From NCBI GenBank assembly GCA_964587515.1, contig CAZPMO010000122.1:1-15131 (forward strand): a DNA stretch of 15,131 bases, in the 5' to 3' direction. The position numbers and the translations under genes are program-made. The DNA comes from CAZPMO01 sp964587515. GTDB lineage: Bacteria > Pseudomonadota > Alphaproteobacteria > MPNO01. The notes beneath the pieces are model-generated. The model made no database searches. It was not told where the DNA came from and saw only the letters and a list, made by a program, of their open reading frames with translations. Below, piece by piece: positions 7,543 through 14,649 of this stretch; the stretch's first letter is position 1; each line of letters starts with the position of its first letter.

Positions 7543-8610
7543 ATGGCGCCGCGATTTCGCGTAATCGATACCGGCCTGCGTGATGGCCGCGCCAATATCG
7601 CCTTCGACCAGGCCATGATCGAGGCCCACAAGGCGGGCGACATCCCGGATACCATCCGCTTCCTGCGGTTCCCGCCGACCGCGCTGGTCGGCCGCCATCA
7701 GGCGCTGAGCCGCGAAATCCGTCTCGACCACTGCCGCGAACACGATATCGGCGTGGTTCGGCGCATCACCGGCGGCGGCGCGATCTTCTTCGACGAAGGC
7801 CAGCTCGGATGGGAACTGGCGTTCGCGCGCGCGACCCTCGGCATTTCCAGCCTCGCCGATCTGACCCGGGCGATCTGCGAGGCCGCGGCGGCCGGGATCA
7901 GCCGGCTCGGCGTCGACGCGCAATTTCGCCCGCGCAACGATATCGAGGTGGGCGGGCGCAAGCTGTGCGGCACCGGCGGCTTCTTCGACGGCGACACCCT
8001 GTTCTATCAGGGCACGCTGCTGATCGACATGGACCCGGCCGACATGGTCGCGGCCCTAAAGGTGCCCGAGCAAAAGCTGGTCAAGCGCGAGCTCGATTCG
8101 GCGGCGCAACGGGTGGTGACCCTGCGCGAGCTGCTCGGCGACGGCGTGCCCGGGCTCGATGATATCCAGGACGCCATGCTCGCCGGATTCAAGGATGGGC
8201 TGGGGATCGAGCCGGAACGCGGCGAGATCACCGAGGCGGAGGAGTCGCTGGCCCGCCAGGCCTATGACGAAGAAATCGGGACCGACGAATTCGTCGCCGA
8301 GATCGACGATCCCGATGCGGGCGAAAACGTTTTGTCGGGCAGCCAGACCGGTCTCGGCGGGACCATCACCGCCTTTCTGCGGCTCGAGGGGCCCAGGTCC
8401 GACAGGGTCCGCGAGGCGCTGATCACCGGCGATTTCTTCGTCACCCCGCCACGCACCGTGTTCGATCTCGAGGCCGCTTTGCGCGGCATCCATATCGACG
8501 AAATCGAGGCCGCGGTGACGACGTACTTCAGCAGCGCGCCGGTCGATTTGCTGACGGTCGCGCCGGCGGATTTCATCGCCGCCCTCAACGCGGCGCTGAC
8601 AGCGCGATGA
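7543..8610 (+). CDS. slpl(AB): Lipoate-protein ligase sLpl(AB) of the sHdr pathway
   Basis: 355 residues with both the catalytic A domain (about 1-260) and the C-terminal accessory B domain (about 270-355). The ligase signature RRITGGGAIFFD lies at 73-84, and PRNDIEVGGRKLCGTGG at 130-146 contains the presumed catalytic Lys140. In lip/shdr clusters this enzyme activates octanoate or lipoate with ATP and attaches it to LbpA, ahead of LipS1/LipS2 sulfur insertion. An insertion-like acidic linker (residues about 225-260, rich in Glu and Asp) joins the two domains. Cytoplasmic. Start fixed by a good RBS; the 3' end overlaps the next gene by ATGA. A housekeeping LplA is the alternative but is unlikely in this context. 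Confidence 0.87.
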   Translation: MAPRFRVIDTGLRDGRANIAFDQAMIEAHKAGDIPDTIRFLRFPPTALVGRHQALSREIRLDHCREHDIGVVRRITGGGAIFFDEGQLGWELAFARATLGISSLADLTRAICEAAAAGISRLGVDAQFRPRNDIEVGGRKLCGTGGFFDGDTLFYQGTLLIDMDPADMVAALKVPEQKLVKRELDSAAQRVVTLRELLGDGVPGLDDIQDAMLAGFKDGLGIEPERGEITEAEESLARQAYDEEIGTDEFVAEIDDPDAGENVLSGSQTGLGGTITAFLRLEGPRSDRVREALITGDFFVTPPRTVFDLEAALRGIHIDEIEAAVTTYFSSAPVDLLTVAPADFIAALNAALTAR

Positions 8611-9323
8611 CATCGGTCTATGTGCTCCAGCATACCGAGAGCGAATTTCTCGGCCGCATGGAGGACCATCTCGAAGGGCGCGGCATCCGCTTCACCTATT
8701 TCCGGCCCTTTGCCGCCGGCGGCGCGCTGCCGGCCACGGTCGACTTCACCGACGGGCTGATCATGCTCGGTGGCGGGCCGTGGGGGACCGCCGGCGAACG
8801 CGACCTGCCGACATTACAAGAGGAATTACGGTTGGTCTGGCTGTGCCTGGAGCGGCGCGTCCCGGTGGTCGGCATCGGGCTCGGCGCGCAAATTCTGTCG
8901 CTCGCCGCAGGCGGACGGTCCGAGAAGACGCCGTTGATTTTCGACGTCGGCGAAGCGCGGCGCGTCACGGACGACGCGCTCAACGGCTACCTGCCCGAAA
9001 CCTTCCCGCTCGCGGTTTATATGCGGGATCGTCCGCTGCCGCCCGATGACGCGGCCATCCTGGCGGTCGATGGGGCCGGTCGCCCGGCGGTGTTCCAGAT
9101 CGGCGCCAACTGCCTCGGTTTCACGTTCCATCCCGGCGCCAAGGCCGCCATGGTGGAAGACCTGCTTATGGAGTTCGAAGACGCGCCCGACGATCCGCTC
9201 CCGGCGCTCGAGTCCCTGCGCGCAGCCCAACCCGCGATCGAGGACAGTCTGGTGCGGATCATGACCGGCCTCATACAGGTCACCGGCATGATGCGCCCCG
9301 CAATATCGCCGGACCCTTCGTAA
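8607..9323 (+). CDS. Class I glutamine amidotransferase-like protein lacking catalytic residues
   Basis: 238 residues. The fold is class I GATase: LIMLGGGPWG (51-60), VPVVGIGLGAQILSLAAGG (85-103) at the nucleophile elbow, and LGFTFHPGAKAAM (170-182) at the His site. The nucleophile Cys of the usual GxCxGxQ is Gly91 (codon GGG), and the Glu of HPE is Gly177; only His175 remains. It therefore should not hydrolyse glutamine, and a binding or scaffolding role is more likely. It is coupled to sLpl by ATGA overlap and closes the lip block, so a role in lipoate assembly is inferred. I recall GATase-like genes in other shdr-associated clusters, but not an assigned function. The C-terminal tail (about 190-238) is outside the core fold. 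Confidence 0.75.
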   Translation: MTSVYVLQHTESEFLGRMEDHLEGRGIRFTYFRPFAAGGALPATVDFTDGLIMLGGGPWGTAGERDLPTLQEELRLVWLCLERRVPVVGIGLGAQILSLAAGGRSEKTPLIFDVGEARRVTDDALNGYLPETFPLAVYMRDRPLPPDDAAILAVDGAGRPAVFQIGANCLGFTFHPGAKAAMVEDLLMEFEDAPDDPLPALESLRAAQPAIEDSLVRIMTGLIQVTGMMRPAISPDPS

Positions 9324-9336
9324 CCCGCCTCGATGT

Positions 9337-9358
9337 CATATTCGTATTGCCTAATATG
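9337..9358. promoter_or_regulatory. Putative operator upstream of dsrE (22-bp interrupted palindrome)
   Basis: Perfect 6-bp arms CATATT and AATATG flank a 10-base spacer. The same arm spacing and 15 of 22 bases recur at 4132-4153 ahead of lipS1. It lies 21 bases upstream of the candidate -35 box, in an AT-rich island. It is a good candidate for an ArsR-type regulator (sHdrR/SoxR class), but the regulator gene is not in the window. Confidence 0.45.
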
Positions 9359-9379
9359 TGTTAATTGAGTAGCGTCGAT

Positions 9380-9408
9380 TTGACTTTAGCGCGCGCGGAT
9401 AACATAAG
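9380..9408 (+). promoter_or_regulatory. Candidate sigma-70-type promoter of dsrE-shdr operon
   Basis: TTGACT (9380-9385) and CATAAG (9403-9408) are separated by 17 bases. The -35 box matches five of six consensus bases and the -10 box four of six. The predicted start near 9415 would give a leader of about 50 bases before dsrE. It is in the only gap over 100 bases (9324-9466), where an operon promoter is expected. Confidence 0.4.
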
Positions 9409-9417
9409 AAATGGGAG

Positions 9418-9442
9418 GCGGCGGTCGCCCGGCCACCGTCGC
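9418..9442 (+). other. Stem-loop in the dsrE leader
   Basis: GCGGCGGT (9418-9425) can pair with ACCGTCGC (9435-9442), with one G-U pair and a 9-base loop. It falls at the 5' end of the predicted dsrE leader, before the RBS. No T-run follows, so it is not a standard terminator; it might stabilise or tune the transcript. In GC-rich DNA such hairpins arise by chance. Confidence 0.3.
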
Positions 9443-9466
9443 GCGAAGCCCGTTCAGAGAGAGGTT

Positions 9467-9844
9467 ATGGCAGAAAAACTGTTGATTATCCTGGTCAATA
9501 CCGACCCCCGAAACGGCGAGGAGTTGGGTGCGCCGATCTTCCAGGCCACGGTCGCCGCGGCGATGGAATACGAAGTCGACGTGGTGTGCACCGCGACCGC
9601 CGGCAAGCTGATGAAAAAAGGCGTCGCCGAGAGCCTCGTGGTCAAGGAAGGCTCACCCAAATCGGTCTACGACTTCATCAAGGACGCCCATGAGGCGGGC
9701 GTGAAGTTCTACTGCTGTTCGCCAAATCTCGACCTTTTCGATATGACCGAGGACGATCTGATCCCCGAATGCGAGGGCGTCGTCGGCGGCGCCCACGTCA
9801 TAGAAGAGGTCATGGAAAGCGACTGCAAAGTGTTGACCTACTAA
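9467..9844 (+). CDS. dsrE: DsrE-family sulfurtransferase (DsrE3-type)
   Basis: 125 residues from the ATG at 9467, preceded by GAGAGAGG; the frame is open upstream but that stretch has no plausible start. DsrE proteins carry sulfane sulfur as a Cys persulfide in the cytoplasm and exchange it with TusA. The core matches the family: KLLIILVNTDPRNGEE at the N-terminus, Cys41, and the adjacent pair Cys83-Cys84 in FYCCSPNLD, followed by Cys102 and Cys120. From memory, DsrE3C of Hyphomicrobium has an active pair at the same positions. It is the first gene of the shdr operon, directly before shdrC1. It probably feeds sulfur towards the sHdr complex. Confidence 0.87.
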   Translation: MAEKLLIILVNTDPRNGEELGAPIFQATVAAAMEYEVDVVCTATAGKLMKKGVAESLVVKEGSPKSVYDFIKDAHEAGVKFYCCSPNLDLFDMTEDDLIPECEGVVGGAHVIEEVMESDCKVLTY

Positions 9845-9858
9845 TTCCAAGGATCGCG

Positions 9859-10617
9859 ATGCACGCCACCGGTACCCGTGTACAGCAGCATATCGGCGAT
9901 CCGGTCTCCGACGCGCCGTTGGTCGACTATGACGAGTTGCAGGAAATCTTTGACGATATCCAGTCCGACATCCGTTACGACCACGAGCTGAACGGCTGTC
10001 TCAACTGCGGCGTCTGCACCGCGACCTGCCCGGCGGCGCATTACTACGATTTCAGCCCCCGCGAGATCGTCCAGCTGCTGTGGACCGAAAACCTGGAAGG
10101 TATCCACGACGCCATGCAGGAAAAGATCTGGGCCTGCGCCCAGTGCTATACCTGCGCCGCGCGCTGCCCGTTCGGCAACTCGCCCGGCGGACTGGTGATG
10201 ATCATGCGCGAGGCGGCGATCAAGCACGGCATGCAGTCGGCCAGGGACGTCCTGCGCCCGTTCACGCGGGTCATGCTCAAGCTGATCTCGACTGGCAACC
10301 AGCTCGCGCCCGACATGATCAGCGCCGAGCATTTCCCCGATTGGGGACCCAATATCTCCAAGGTCGACGCGCCGCTGAAGGCGCTGCGCGCGGCGATTCC
10401 CATGCCGACGCTCAACACTACCGAGACCGCGTGGGCGGTCAATCTCAAGACCTCGGTCGAACTCTATACGATCTGGGAAATGACCGGTGTGCTCGACCAG
10501 TTGGAGACGATCGACGAAAACCTGTTCGACGTGATTACCGACATTATGGAAGAGAAACGGGAAGACTACGAAGACTGGCTCGACGAACAGGACGACGACG
10601 ATGACGACGGCGAATGA
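9859..10617 (+). CDS. shdrC1: sHdr subunit C1 (iron-sulfur electron carrier)
   Basis: 252 residues; start chosen at the ATG at 9859, 5 bases after AAGGA. Two classical ferredoxin-type [4Fe-4S] motifs are visible: CLNCGVCTATCP (Cys47, 50, 53, 57) and CAQCYTCAARCP (Cys93, 96, 99, 103). This is the HdrC fold, which transfers electrons between the A and B subunits of heterodisulfide reductase-like complexes. The remaining part is helical, and the protein ends in a strongly acidic tail with six consecutive Asp. Cytoplasmic. It follows dsrE by 14 bases and precedes shdrB1 by 27. The pairing with shdrB1 and with the later C2/B2 set identifies the sulfur-oxidising type rather than the methanogen type. 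Confidence 0.9.
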   Translation: MHATGTRVQQHIGDPVSDAPLVDYDELQEIFDDIQSDIRYDHELNGCLNCGVCTATCPAAHYYDFSPREIVQLLWTENLEGIHDAMQEKIWACAQCYTCAARCPFGNSPGGLVMIMREAAIKHGMQSARDVLRPFTRVMLKLISTGNQLAPDMISAEHFPDWGPNISKVDAPLKALRAAIPMPTLNTTETAWAVNLKTSVELYTIWEMTGVLDQLETIDENLFDVITDIMEEKREDYEDWLDEQDDDDDDGE

Positions 10618-10632
10618 TCGCGCCGCCAGGAT

Positions 10633-10638
10633 GGAGGA
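10633..10638 (+). promoter_or_regulatory. Ribosome binding site of shdrB1
   Basis: GGAGGA lies 6 bases before the ATG at 10645; it favours that ATG over the TTG one codon earlier. Confidence 0.6.
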
Positions 10639-10644
10639 AGCTTG

Positions 10645-12012
10645 ATGGACACATCGGATCAAGGTGCACGGTTCACCGGTCACGGTGCCGACTGGCGTGA
10701 CGCCGATCTCAGCGAAGTGGAAAAGCAGGCCGCGACCGCCTGGGTCGAAGCCCGGGTCGACCGGCGCTCCATGATGACCGGCAAGGAAAAGGTCGAGGAT
10801 GTGCGCGACCTGATGTGGGAGTTGGAAAAGGACGGCGAAATCGCGGTTCACCGCGTCGGAGACCAGCACGCGCCCCATACGGTCCGCACCTTGTTCGGTT
10901 GGGAAAAGCGCGTCCCGACCACCCAGCTGTGGCACCACAAATCGTGCGGCCAGTGCGGCAACATACCGGGCTATCCGACCTCGCTACTGTGGCTGATGAA
11001 CCGGCTCGACATCAGCTATCTCGACGAGACCGACCAGACCTCGTGTTCGGCGTGGAACTATCACGGCTCGGGCATCGGCAATATCGAAAGCCTCGCCTGC
11101 GTGTTCCTGCGCAACTTCCATCAGGCCTTTGTCGCCGGGCGGGCGCAGGGCTTCGACGACGGCCACTATTTCCCGCTGGTCCATTGCGGCACCTCGTTCG
11201 GAAACTACAAGGAAGTCCGCATGTTCCTGCTGCAATCGCCGGAACTGCGCGAGCGCGTCAAGAAGGTGCTCGGCAAGCTCGGCCGGCTGGTCGACGGCAA
11301 GCTGCTGATCCCCGAGGAAATCGTGCACTACTCGGAATGGCTGCACGTCATGCGGTCCCGGATCCACGGCATCCAGGAAATCGACGTGTCCGGCATTCGC
11401 GCCACGGTCCATCCGGCCTGTCACGTCTACAAGATGATCCCCGAGGACGCGGTCTATGACGACGANNNNNNNNNNNNNNNNNNNNNNNNNNNNNNNNNNN
11501 NNNNNNCCGTGTCGACCGGCCTGCTGGACGAGATGGGCGCCCAGGTGATCGACTATTCCACCTGGTATGATTGCTGCGGCTTCGGCTTCCGCCACATCAT
11601 CTCGGAGCGCGAGTTCACGCGCTCGTTCGCCATTGACCGCAAGATCAAGGTCGCCGTCGAGGAGGCCCGGTCCGACGTGATGATCGGCCACGACACCGGC
11701 TGCATCACCACGCTCGACAAGAACCAGTGGATCGGCCAGGCGGTGGACAAGAACGTCGAGCTTGCGGTCATGGCCGACTGCCAGTTCGCGGCGCTCGCCT
11801 GCGGCGCCGACCCTTACAAGATCTGCCAGCTCCACTGGCATGCCTCGCCGGTCGAGAAGCTGATGGCCAAGATGGGGATCGACTGGCAAAAGGCGAAGGC
11901 CGGGTTCGAGGACTATCTCAAGGAGGTCGAGGCCGGCAACGGCGAAAATCTCTACGATCCACGGCTGATGGTCACATCCGGCCCTGGCTTCCGCGGTATC
12001 GCGGCCGAATAG
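10645..12012 (+). CDS. shdrB1: sHdr subunit B1 (CCG-domain protein; contains assembly gap)
   Basis: 455 residues including about 15 unknown ones (274-288). HdrB subunits hold non-cubane iron-sulfur clusters in CCG domains, where the disulfide chemistry takes place. The C-terminal half shows Cys259 (HPACH), CCG at 310-312 (STWYDCCGFGF) and DTGC at 350-353, i.e. the CCG variant with Asp in place of the first Cys of CxxC (D-type). The N-terminal half has HKSCGQCG (Cys101, Cys104), TSCSAWNYHG (Cys134) and Cys181. Late cysteines at about 379, 386 and 394 are also present. The reading frame is the same on both sides of the N-run, so the gene is probably intact. Confidence 0.88.
   Translation: MDTSDQGARFTGHGADWRDADLSEVEKQAATAWVEARVDRRSMMTGKEKVEDVRDLMWELEKDGEIAVHRVGDQHAPHTVRTLFGWEKRVPTTQLWHHKSCGQCGNIPGYPTSLLWLMNRLDISYLDETDQTSCSAWNYHGSGIGNIESLACVFLRNFHQAFVAGRAQGFDDGHYFPLVHCGTSFGNYKEVRMFLLQSPELRERVKKVLGKLGRLVDGKLLIPEEIVHYSEWLHVMRSRIHGIQEIDVSGIRATVHPACHVYKMIPEDAVYDDXXXXXXXXXXXXXXXVSTGLLDEMGAQVIDYSTWYDCCGFGFRHIISEREFTRSFAIDRKIKVAVEEARSDVMIGHDTGCITTLDKNQWIGQAVDKNVELAVMADCQFAALACGADPYKICQLHWHASPVEKLMAKMGIDWQKAKAGFEDYLKEVEAGNGENLYDPRLMVTSGPGFRGIAAE
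11466..11506. other. Assembly gap (41 N)
   Basis: A run of 41 unknown bases inside shdrB1, between the HPACH and CCG motifs. The reading frame agrees across it, so the gap size may be close to real, but the residues there cannot be judged. Confidence 0.99.
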
Positions 12013-12016
12013 GAGG
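12011..12016 (+). promoter_or_regulatory. Ribosome binding site of shdrA
   Basis: AGGAGG overlaps the last bases of shdrB1, 8 bases before a GTG start at 12025. It is the strongest Shine-Dalgarno in the window and supports the GTG. Confidence 0.7.
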
Positions 12017-12024
12017 CGTCTTTC

Positions 12025-13074
12025 GTGTCCAGTCCCGTTCTTGTCGTCGGCGGCGGTCCGGCCGGGCTTTCAGCGGCCCATGCGCTCGCATCGGTGGGTC
12101 AGGCGGTCACGCTGGTCGAAAAGGAAGACCGGCTCGGCGGCGCGCCGATCCTCTCGGGCTATGCCAAGCTGGTGCCGTCCGGCGAATGGGCCAGGGACGC
12201 GATCGGCGGCATGGTCGACCGGGTCGCGGGCAACGGCCTGGTCGATGTCCGCCTCAACACGACGGTCAAGGCGTTCGACGGAAGTCCGGGCGCTTTCACC
12301 GCGACGCTGTCGGACGAAACCGGCATCGACGCCGGCGCCGCGGTGCTGTGCACCGGCTTCACCCATTTCGATCCGGTCAACAAGCCGGAATGGGGCTTCG
12401 GCACCTTCGAGGACGTGGTCACCACCACCCAGGTCGAACAGATGATCTCCTCGGGCGCCGGCGTGCGCTGCCCGTCCGACGGGCGCAAGCCGAAACGGGT
12501 CGCGATCCTGCTTTGCGTCGGCTCGCGCGACCGCCAGATCGGGCGCGAGTGGTGCTCCAAGGTATGCTGCACCGTGTCGTCAAATCTCGGCATGGAGATC
12601 CGCGAGGAACTGCCCGATTGCCACGTCTATATCTACTACATGGATATCCGAACCTTCGGGCTTTACGAGGACCTCTACTACTGGCGCAGCCAGGAAGAGT
12701 TCAAGATCAAGTATATCAAGGCGCGCATCGCCGAGGTCACCTCCAACGGCGACCGGCTGATCGTCAAGGGCGAGGACACGCTGGTCAAGCGTCCCATCAC
12801 CATCCCTTTCGACATGGTCGTGCACGCTATCGGCATGGACCCCAACGTGGACAATCTGCTGTTGTCCTCGGTGTTCGATGTCGAGCTCGAATCCCATCAA
12901 TATCTCAAGCGCGCCGGCGCCTATGATGCGGTAGCCGGCACGTCGCGGCCCGGCGTGTGCGTCGCCGGAGCGGCCATTGGTCCGGAAACCATCGACGATT
13001 CCATCGCCCAGGGCCAGGCCGCCGCGATGGCGGCGCTGTCGGTTCTCGGCGGCGCGAGCGCGGCGGCGGAGTAA
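12025..13074 (+). CDS. shdrA: sHdr subunit A (FAD-binding core)
   Basis: 349 residues from a GTG start. HdrA is the flavin subunit and central hub of the complex. A Rossmann FAD motif VLVVGGGPAGLSAAHAL opens the protein (5-21), with VEKEDRLGG (31-39) as the ribose-binding strand. A cysteine-rich segment REWCSKVCCTVSSNLG (Cys177, 181, 182) is the presumed [4Fe-4S] site; Cys164 and Cys199 flank it. VHAIGMDPN and the late GVCVAGAAIGPETIDDSIAQG are the second flavin motif. At about 350 residues it is the short form found in sulfur oxidisers; methanogen HdrA is about twice this size, with extra ferredoxin domains. It follows shdrB1 by 12 bases and is spaced 4 bases from the next gene. Confidence 0.92.
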   Translation: MSSPVLVVGGGPAGLSAAHALASVGQAVTLVEKEDRLGGAPILSGYAKLVPSGEWARDAIGGMVDRVAGNGLVDVRLNTTVKAFDGSPGAFTATLSDETGIDAGAAVLCTGFTHFDPVNKPEWGFGTFEDVVTTTQVEQMISSGAGVRCPSDGRKPKRVAILLCVGSRDRQIGREWCSKVCCTVSSNLGMEIREELPDCHVYIYYMDIRTFGLYEDLYYWRSQEEFKIKYIKARIAEVTSNGDRLIVKGEDTLVKRPITIPFDMVVHAIGMDPNVDNLLLSSVFDVELESHQYLKRAGAYDAVAGTSRPGVCVAGAAIGPETIDDSIAQGQAAAMAALSVLGGASAAAE

Positions 13075-13078
13075 TGGA

Positions 13079-13897
13079 ATGATTTCCCGGCGCCCGGTGC
13101 TCGATCTCGATGGCCCGCGCCTGACCCGCGCCGTCGAGGCGTTGGTCGGTGACAGCGAGGGGCTCGGCGGTATCGAACGGTTCGGCGCGGCGCTCGATCT
13201 CAAGTCGCGGGCGTTTCGCGATGCGCTGGCCGACAACGGCGCCGGGCTGGAGAGAGACACCTTCGCCCGACTCTGCGCCTTTATTACGCCGGTGCGCCGC
13301 CATATCGGACATTGGCTGGTCGAGGATCGATTTCCCGAATTACAGGCGCGCCTCGCGACTCTGCTCGACGGTGCGCGCGACGCCAGCGATCCGGTCGCCG
13401 TGGATGCCCGGATCGCCAAATTCTGCGCCGCCTTTCCCGATGACAAGGCGCATCGCTGGGTGCGCGATCTCGCGGTCGAACTGCTGCACAACACGTGGCC
13501 GGAACAGTATCCGCTCATGACGCGCTGGGTCTGGGACCGCAACGCCAATACCGGCGTGCTGCGGGAAATCTGGCATGCCGAGAACGTCGATCACATCACC
13601 ATCGACGTGGCCGACGGGGTCGAGACCTTCCTGATGCTGCGCGAGGAGTTGGCGAATTTCCTGGCCGAGAACGGGGTGTTCCGCGACGTGCTCCACTATG
13701 TCGATCTGTTGTGCGCGCAAATCTACGCCGAATATATCTGCGAGCAGGGCGGGGCGTATTTGAGAACCGATTTCGCCTCCGAGATGGACGCCATGGAATA
13801 TATTCGTCACATGCTGGGGCTCGACGGGGTCGATCCGAAAACCGGGCGCAGCCGCGTCAAATTTCCGGTCGAAACGGCACACGCGGAAGGTTCCTGA
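13079..13897 (+). CDS. sHdr-cluster conserved protein of unknown function (Hyp)
   Basis: 272 residues, ATG 4 bases after the shdrA stop. A gene of unknown function at this place, between shdrA and shdrC2, is a known part of shdr operons (order C1-B1-A-hyp-C2-B2). I recognise it by position, not by a catalytic motif. It has no signal peptide or membrane segment. Visible features are a His/Trp-rich middle (HNTWPEQYP at about 137-145, REIWHAENVDH at 162-172) and a late segment LLCAQIYAEYICEQGG (210-225, Cys212 and Cys221). Cys66 and Cys116 are the other cysteines. It overlaps the next gene by one base (TGATG). Its constant company suggests an assembly or accessory role for the complex. Confidence 0.8.
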   Translation: MISRRPVLDLDGPRLTRAVEALVGDSEGLGGIERFGAALDLKSRAFRDALADNGAGLERDTFARLCAFITPVRRHIGHWLVEDRFPELQARLATLLDGARDASDPVAVDARIAKFCAAFPDDKAHRWVRDLAVELLHNTWPEQYPLMTRWVWDRNANTGVLREIWHAENVDHITIDVADGVETFLMLREELANFLAENGVFRDVLHYVDLLCAQIYAEYICEQGGAYLRTDFASEMDAMEYIRHMLGLDGVDPKTGRSRVKFPVETAHAEGS

Positions 13898-14649
13898 TGC
13901 CAATTCACGAAAAATCGCTTATCCGACCGGAGAACATCGTTTCCCACGAACAGTTGGAAATCGACGGCGTCGATGTTTCGGGGCATTGGAGCACTTTCAT
14001 CGAATCCCGCGTAATCACTGATTACAACGAGGATATGGAGGACGAGATCGCGGCGCTGCCGGGCGGAGAATTCATCCATCGCTGCTGGCAGTGCGGCTCG
14101 TGCACCAATTCCTGCACGGTCTACGCGCTCGATCCCGAATTCAATCCGCGCTACTGGATCTATCTCGCGCGCCTCGGCATGGAAGACGAGCTTCTCCGCG
14201 ACAAGGACAAAATCTGGCAGTGCGTATCTTGCAACAAGTGCACCTATGCCTGCCCGCGCGACGTGTTCCCGGAGGGCGTCATGAAGGCGATGTCGCACTG
14301 GCTGGAACTCAAGGGCCACACGCCGACCTCGCCGTCCATGCTGTTCGACGAGGAGTTCGCCGACCAGGTGTTCGAGACCGGCCGTATCGAGGAAGGCCGC
14401 ATCATCCGGGGCTTCTTCAAACGCACCGGACAGGAGTTGACGCAGGACTGGCTGGTCGAACTGGTAAAGCGGCTGATACGCGGCCTGCCGGTCAAGCTGC
14501 TGATGACCATGGGGCTGGCCAACGTGTTGCGGCCGCGCACCAGGGGCTGGGGCAAGGCGCGCGCCGCCATTTCGGAATACGTGGCGGAACGCAAGGCCAG
14601 CGACGGAAAGGCGCTCGGCGTCGCGCAGGATCAGGAGAACAGGCAGTGA
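13897..14649 (+). CDS. shdrC2: sHdr subunit C2 (iron-sulfur electron carrier)
   Basis: 250 residues; ATG at 13897 overlaps the preceding TGA. Two ferredoxin-type motifs are visible: CWQCGSCTNSC (Cys63, 66, 69, 73, with Thr where Pro usually follows) and CVSCNKCTYACP (Cys109, 112, 115, 119). This is the second HdrC of the complex and pairs with shdrB2. The C-terminal half is basic and helical (RTGQELTQDWLVELVKRLIRG). It differs clearly from shdrC1, which has an acidic tail, so the two are not recent duplicates. The stop overlaps the GTG start of shdrB2, implying coupled translation. Confidence 0.9.
   Translation: MPIHEKSLIRPENIVSHEQLEIDGVDVSGHWSTFIESRVITDYNEDMEDEIAALPGGEFIHRCWQCGSCTNSCTVYALDPEFNPRYWIYLARLGMEDELLRDKDKIWQCVSCNKCTYACPRDVFPEGVMKAMSHWLELKGHTPTSPSMLFDEEFADQVFETGRIEEGRIIRGFFKRTGQELTQDWLVELVKRLIRGLPVKLLMTMGLANVLRPRTRGWGKARAAISEYVAERKASDGKALGVAQDQENRQ

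Noticed and set aside
9365..9466. N-terminal extension of dsrE from a TTG at 9365
   Set aside because: The extension covers the candidate promoter and leader, is Arg-rich, and a good RBS precedes the ATG at 9467, where DsrE homology begins.
10645..12012. shdrB1 as a pseudogene because of the interrupted sequence
   Set aside because: The interruption is an N-run from assembly; the frame and motifs continue correctly on both sides.
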